NCBI GenBank assembly: GCA_016713525.1 | Contig: JADJOZ010000012.1 | Span: forward strand, 186,001-250,000 | Source of the DNA: Bacteroidota bacterium | GTDB taxonomy: Bacteria; Bacteroidota; Bacteroidia; AKYH767-A; OLB10 | Length of the DNA: 64,000 bases | Direction of reading: 5' to 3' | In this document: piece after piece, positions 60,034 through 64,000 of the stretch | How the letters are laid out: each line of letters opens with the position of its first letter | Numbering within the stretch: the first letter of the stretch is position 1 | The notes under the pieces: model-generated | Databases searched by the model: none | Told to the model about the DNA's origin: nothing | What the model saw: only the letters and a program-made list of their open reading frames with translations | Program-made: the position numbers and the translations under genes

Positions 60034-60424
60034 TTGAATAATTCCTTCAATTTTCAAAAAACAGCATTAATAACCAGCTGTAAAATTTAAACTAAAGTTG
60101 GTATATAAAGCTATTGGGCTCTAAAATCCTATGTTGTTAAGAGTTAAAATCTGCAATAAGCTATTTTTCACCAATCCTATGCATATGTTGACCAAATTTC
60201 ACCAGAATTACTTGGCGGCAAAGACATTTGTCACTATCTTTCGAATCTATACAACACTGATTTAGTGATACATAATAAAATTCCTTAAATTTATCTCATA
60301 TGAAAGTATGATTTTGAATTTTCAATTGACCAATCATTGCAAATGGCTTATAGTTGTTAGTGGCAATTGTATCTTAGAAAAGAAATTAATTTAACCCGAT
60401 TACCTTTACTTTAAAATAAATCCT
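60034..60424. other. Gene-free gap upstream of surface protein C
   Basis: This 391-base AT-rich stretch has no plausible gene. A short inverted repeat attgaa/ttcaat directly after the B' stop could be a weak terminator. A promoter for the next gene is expected here, but I see only partial matches such as tatctttc, none at good spacing. Confidence 0.5.
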
Positions 60425-63400
60425 ATGAAACATTTTATCAAGCATTTAATTCTAATTTTCGTTCTTGGTTTCTCAATTGAAATCGGCTTTTCGCAATGTA
60501 CAACTCCAACTTTCCTATCAAGTGGACCATATAAAATGGATTCCTATTCTGGAAATTATTCTGGTGGTTCTGCTAATGGAACAATTGTTGAATATGGACT
60601 TTCAGGTCCAGGCTTTATTCCTGGAACTGCCGATCTACCAGGTTCCTCAAATTCTCAAGTTATGTTTGTTACAGGCCTTACCTTCAAGTTAAACAACTTG
60701 TTACCTGGCACATTTTATCAGTTTGTGATGAGAAATCGATGTCTATCTGGCGGAAATTATACTTATAGCGCCAACACCCCTGTTGTTACTTTTAATACTG
60801 CTAATTGTTACGGATATTCAACAACTTTTTAAATGCTTATTACGATTTTATTTTTGATCCAAATTTTGGAAACAATGATGATAATTTTTGTCCTGCATAT
60901 CCGGCACCAGGCTCAGAAAACTTTCTTAGATTCGAACCACCTGCCACTGGTTATTATACCTTTGAACTTTCGAGCAACGTTGGCGTTACATTTTCCTACA
61001 AAATTGATGACAACAGCTGTAATAACTCTAATCTGATTAGTTGCTACAATCGCACACCTCAAGTTACACCAAGCAAATTTATTATAGGCCCTTTAACCGG
61101 CGGAACTAGCTATAAATTCTTTGTTGACAATCAATCAGCATTAATTCCATGTACAGTCGGAATTGATGATTGTGCTGCCTCTGTAAAAATAAATTGTACA
61201 AGTCCGGACTATTTTCAAATATCTAATATACAATCTAATCAATTAACATTGAATTGGAGTTGTGTGTGTACGAATCCTGGAGGAAACTCCGCCTTTATTG
61301 AATATGGCCCTATTGGTTTTACACCTGGTACAGGTAATACTGCAGGTACCAATGGAACGCTTATTTCGAATGCTACTTCTCCATATACTATAACTGGTCT
61401 TTCTTCTTTTAGTCAATATGATTTTTATATGCGCACATCCTGTGGAACTGCATTTTCATCAAATATTTATAACAAATCCATCAGAACAGCTCCCGATTGT
61501 GCAACTGCCCGGGTAATTTATGCAGATTCTGTTTATACAAGGCAGAATGTTGGGCATTCCAGTTTTGGTGCCTGGCAAATTCCAGGATGTACCAGTACAT
61601 ATTATGAAGGTACTGAAATAATTTCGAGATTCACTCCAACTCAAACCGGCAATTATGTCATATCACTTACTAATAATGTAAATACTTATATTAGAAACCT
61701 TAAAGTTTACACCAAATTGGCAAATTCAACTTGCAATGAGTTAAACTGGACATGTCGCGGAGATTTAAATTCTTTATTTCCTCAATCAGCTCCTTCAACA
61801 ATTTCTCTTGGAAATTTAAATGCAGGCACAACCTACTTGATTTTGATCGATTCAGAAATGAATAACGCACAAGTGCTTAGTGTTAAATTCAGAATATCCA
61901 ACGCCACGAATTGCATTTCTCCTATGGTGTATATAAATAACTATCCAGGAACTACTTTTCCTGACAACTTCCGATTAAACGGTGCATGTGTCAGCTGCAC
62001 CGGAACTACTTATGTAGAATATGGCACGGCAGGATTCACCCCGGGAGCCGGAAGCACTCCCGGCAACGGAGGTACTCTTATTACCAATCCGGTTTTCCCA
62101 TTAATTATAAGTGGATTAACCCCGGCAATAACCTACGATATTTATACCAGGGAAAATTGCGGAGGAAGTTTGGGATTCAGTACCAATTCTATCAAAACAT
62201 CAGTCTCATTGCCTTGCAATTATGGTCCAAATTCCATTTCATCTACTCTGTCCACAATTTGTCCAGGAACAGCTGTAACTTTAACAGTCAACGGAGGCTT
62301 TCCCGGTCCTGGCGGCAGCATTAAAATTTATGCCGATTCATGTGGTGGCACATTGGTGGGCACAGGTTCTACAGCTATTGTTAACCCTACAAAAACAACT
62401 ACCTATTATGCCAGATCAGAATCACCTTGCGGTAATTCTTCCTGCACCTCAAAAATAATTTTTGTGAATCCTACAGCTACCATCACTTCAGTCGGTAATA
62501 CCACCTTCTGCGCAGGTGGAAGCGTAACTCTTAATGCTAATACCGGTACCGGACTAACTTATCTGTGGAAGAAATACGGTAATCCAATTGCAGGTGCTAC
62601 TTCTTCGAGCTATGTTGCAACAGGTGCAGGTGTTTATAAAGTAGTTGTCACTAATGCTGCAGGTTGTTCAGCAACTTCTTCATCAGTTATTGTGACAGTA
62701 AATCCATTGCCTGCAGCAACAGCCACTGCCTCAGGTTCTACTGCCATTTGTCCGGGTTCATCGGTGTCATTGAATGCCAACACCGGCGCAGGATTAAATT
62801 ACCAATGGAGAAAATACAGTAACGATATTTCAGGTGCAACCGGTGCAACCTATGCGGCTACAGGAGCAGGAACTTATAAAGTCAGGGTAACCAATGCCAA
62901 TGGCTGTTCCAAAAACTCTAACAGCATTGTTGTAACTTCTCTTACCGCACCAGTGGCTACCATCACTGCAACGGGAGCAACTACTTTCTGTGCAGGCGAC
63001 AGTGTTAAACTTGCTGCCGCCTCGGGTGCTGGAAACACTTATCAATGGCGTAAAGGAAGCTCAGTTATAAATGGTGCTTCAGGCTTGAACTACTATGCTA
63101 AAACTACCGGCAATTATAAAGTTACCGTCACTGCAACAAACGGTTGCACCAAAAACTCCAATGTGATTGCCGTGAATGTGCCATGCAGGGTAGGGGAGTT
63201 TGCAGAAATACCATTCGATATCTATCCTAATCCTTCTTCAGGAATATTCAGGGTTGTTAGTGGAGAGTACACGAATGCAACGCTTGAAATAAAAGATGTA
63301 ACAGGTAAACTCATCTTTACTTCTCATCTGTTTGATCAGGAAACTGAAATCGATTTGAAAAAGTTTCCTGCAGGAATTTATATCGCATTTCTTAAAACTG

Positions 63401-63438
63401 ATAGTTCAACTCAAATGAAGAAATTGATCATTCGATGA
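60425..63438 (+). CDS. Fn3-like and Ig-like surface protein with T9SS domain (C, one frameshift)
   Basis: About 1,003 residues after repair. MKHFIKHLILIFVLGFSIEIGFSQ is the signal peptide. Three fibronectin-III-like units are recognisable from FIEYGPIGFTPGTGNTAG, YVEYGTAGFTPGAGSTPG and EYGLSGPGFIPG, with jelly-roll-like segments between them. Four Ig-like repeats follow, then VPCRVGEFAEI and a sorting domain almost identical to B' (NPSSGIFRVVSGEYTNATLEI to STQMKKLIIR). An extra base near 60825 splits the frame; repaired sequence reads GYSTTFLNAYYDFIFDPNF. Its N-terminal modules are unlike A or B, while its end is shared, showing module exchange. Confidence 0.87.
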
Positions 63439-63460
63439 ATGATTAATCATTATCACAAAA

Positions 63461-63490
63461 AAACGGCGACTGAATAATCAATCGCCGTTT
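63461..63490. terminator. Bidirectional terminator between surface protein C and rho
   Basis: Perfect stem aaacggcga (63461-63469) and tcgccgttt (63482-63490), flanked by an A-run on the left and a T-run on the right, so both convergent genes have a T-tract after the hairpin. It begins 23 bases after gene C's stop. Confidence 0.9.
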
Positions 63491-63509
63491 TTTTTTAAGA
63501 TATTTTATT

Positions 63510-64000
63510 TTAGGAGTTCATAGAAATAAGGAACTCCTCGTTTGTTTTTGTTCCTCTCATTCTGTCGAGTAAAAATTCCATAGCTTCCATTGGGTTCATA
63601 TCGGCCAGGTGATTTCTGAGAATCCACATCTTTTGCAACATCTCTTTATCGAGAAGCAGATCTTCACGACGTGTTGAAGATGCCACCAAATCAATCGCAG
63701 GATAAATACGTTTGTTAGCCAGTTTACGATCAAGTTGTAATTCCATGTTACCGGTTCCTTTGAATTCTTCAAAGATTACTTCATCCATTTTTGAACCGGT
63801 ATCAATAAGTGCAGTAGCAATGATGGTTAAAGAACCGCCTTTTTCAATTTTGCGGGCTGCACCAAAGAATCTTTTAGGTTTGTGAAGTGCATTGGCATCA
63901 ACACCTCCCGATAAGATTTTACCTGATGCAGGAGCAACTGTATTATAAGCACGTGCCAAACGTGTGATAGAGTCGAGCAAAATCACCACATCATGACCGC
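63510..64000 (-). CDS. rho: Transcription termination factor Rho (C-terminal part)
   Basis: The last 163 or so residues of Rho, running off the window edge. It begins in the Walker B region ([20 protein letters not shown]) and includes the Q-loop/R-loop area ([57 protein letters not shown] region in separate blocks) and the conserved end [14 protein letters not shown]. Rho is an RNA-dependent hexameric helicase that ends transcription. Bacteroidota Rho usually carries a long N-terminal insertion, which would lie outside the window. Confidence 0.96.
   Translation of the reverse strand, partial: GHDVVILLDSITRLARAYNTVAPASGKILSGGVDANALHKPKRFFGAARKIEKGGSLTIIATALIDTGSKMDEVIFEEFKGTGNMELQLDRKLANKRIYPAIDLVASSTRREDLLLDKEMLQKMWILRNHLADMNPMEAMEFLLDRMRGTKTNEEFLISMNS

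Noticed and set aside
52081..63180. Regularly recurring DNA blocks in the surface-protein genes as CRISPR or mobile repeats
   Set aside because: They are in frame, about 235 bases long and encode Ig-like domains; no transposase or inverted ends accompany them.

Overview
The window looks like a chromosomal contig from a Bacteroidota bacterium. It has several long surface proteins ending in type IX secretion (T9SS) sorting domains, TAnnTTTG (-7) promoter elements, a Bacteroidota-style Wza/Wzc exopolysaccharide locus, HisKA_3/NarL signalling, and an AT-rich composition. I cannot place it below phylum with confidence. I see no rRNA, tRNA, CRISPR array, prophage or insertion sequence.

Layout. 1-205: start of a LolD-like ABC ATPase. 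354-3688: VWA membrane protein and an M48 protease. 3660-8354 (minus): uvrB, a membrane protein, a TolB-like propeller protein and an FAD oxidoreductase. 8409-17608 (minus): exopolysaccharide locus with asnB, a glycosyltransferase, Wza, Wzc-type tyrosine kinase, rfbC, a WecA/MraY-like initiating transferase and a lytic transglycosylase. 17664-19243: lipoprotein, DUF2892 protein and Crp/Fnr regulator. 19368-24097: M1 peptidase, lpxH, sterol-desaturase family protein. 24212-28665: secreted subtilase. 28734-33745: exonuclease/GIY-YIG fusion, HEAT-like protein, Gcr-type membrane protein, a short SSB and a zinc-ribbon protein. 33817-38529 (minus): signalling block with two receiver proteins, a NarL regulator and a receiver-PAS-histidine kinase. 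38625-39945: two paralogous lipoproteins with DCGGPC repeats. 40028-43861: ABC-F ATPase, class IV aminotransferase, gmhB, rhomboid protease. 43969-48868: T9SS propeller protein, comEC, metallo-hydrolase. 48869-50719: simple-repeat region running directly into mpl. 50992-63438: five consecutive T9SS surface proteins, arranged as a tandem duplication (A-B-A'-B') plus a fifth member (C). 63510-64000: the C-terminal part of rho.

The most striking region is 50992-63438. The proteins combine different N-terminal modules (LRR plus kelch, another propeller, Fn3-like) with a shared array of about 77-residue Ig-like repeats, a VPCR linker and exchangeable C-terminal sorting domains. This looks like a locus that evolves by duplication and module exchange. 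A second unusual spot is the 105-bp heptanucleotide array ending four bases before the mpl start codon.

An important caveat is that at least fifteen genes are broken by one or a few single-base indels, mostly in homopolymers, while the reading frame on either side encodes a normal family member. I read most of these as uncorrected long-read sequencing errors and give the reconstructed gene extents. The cluster of indels in the second surface-protein gene (54016-54730) could be either real decay or consensus error.
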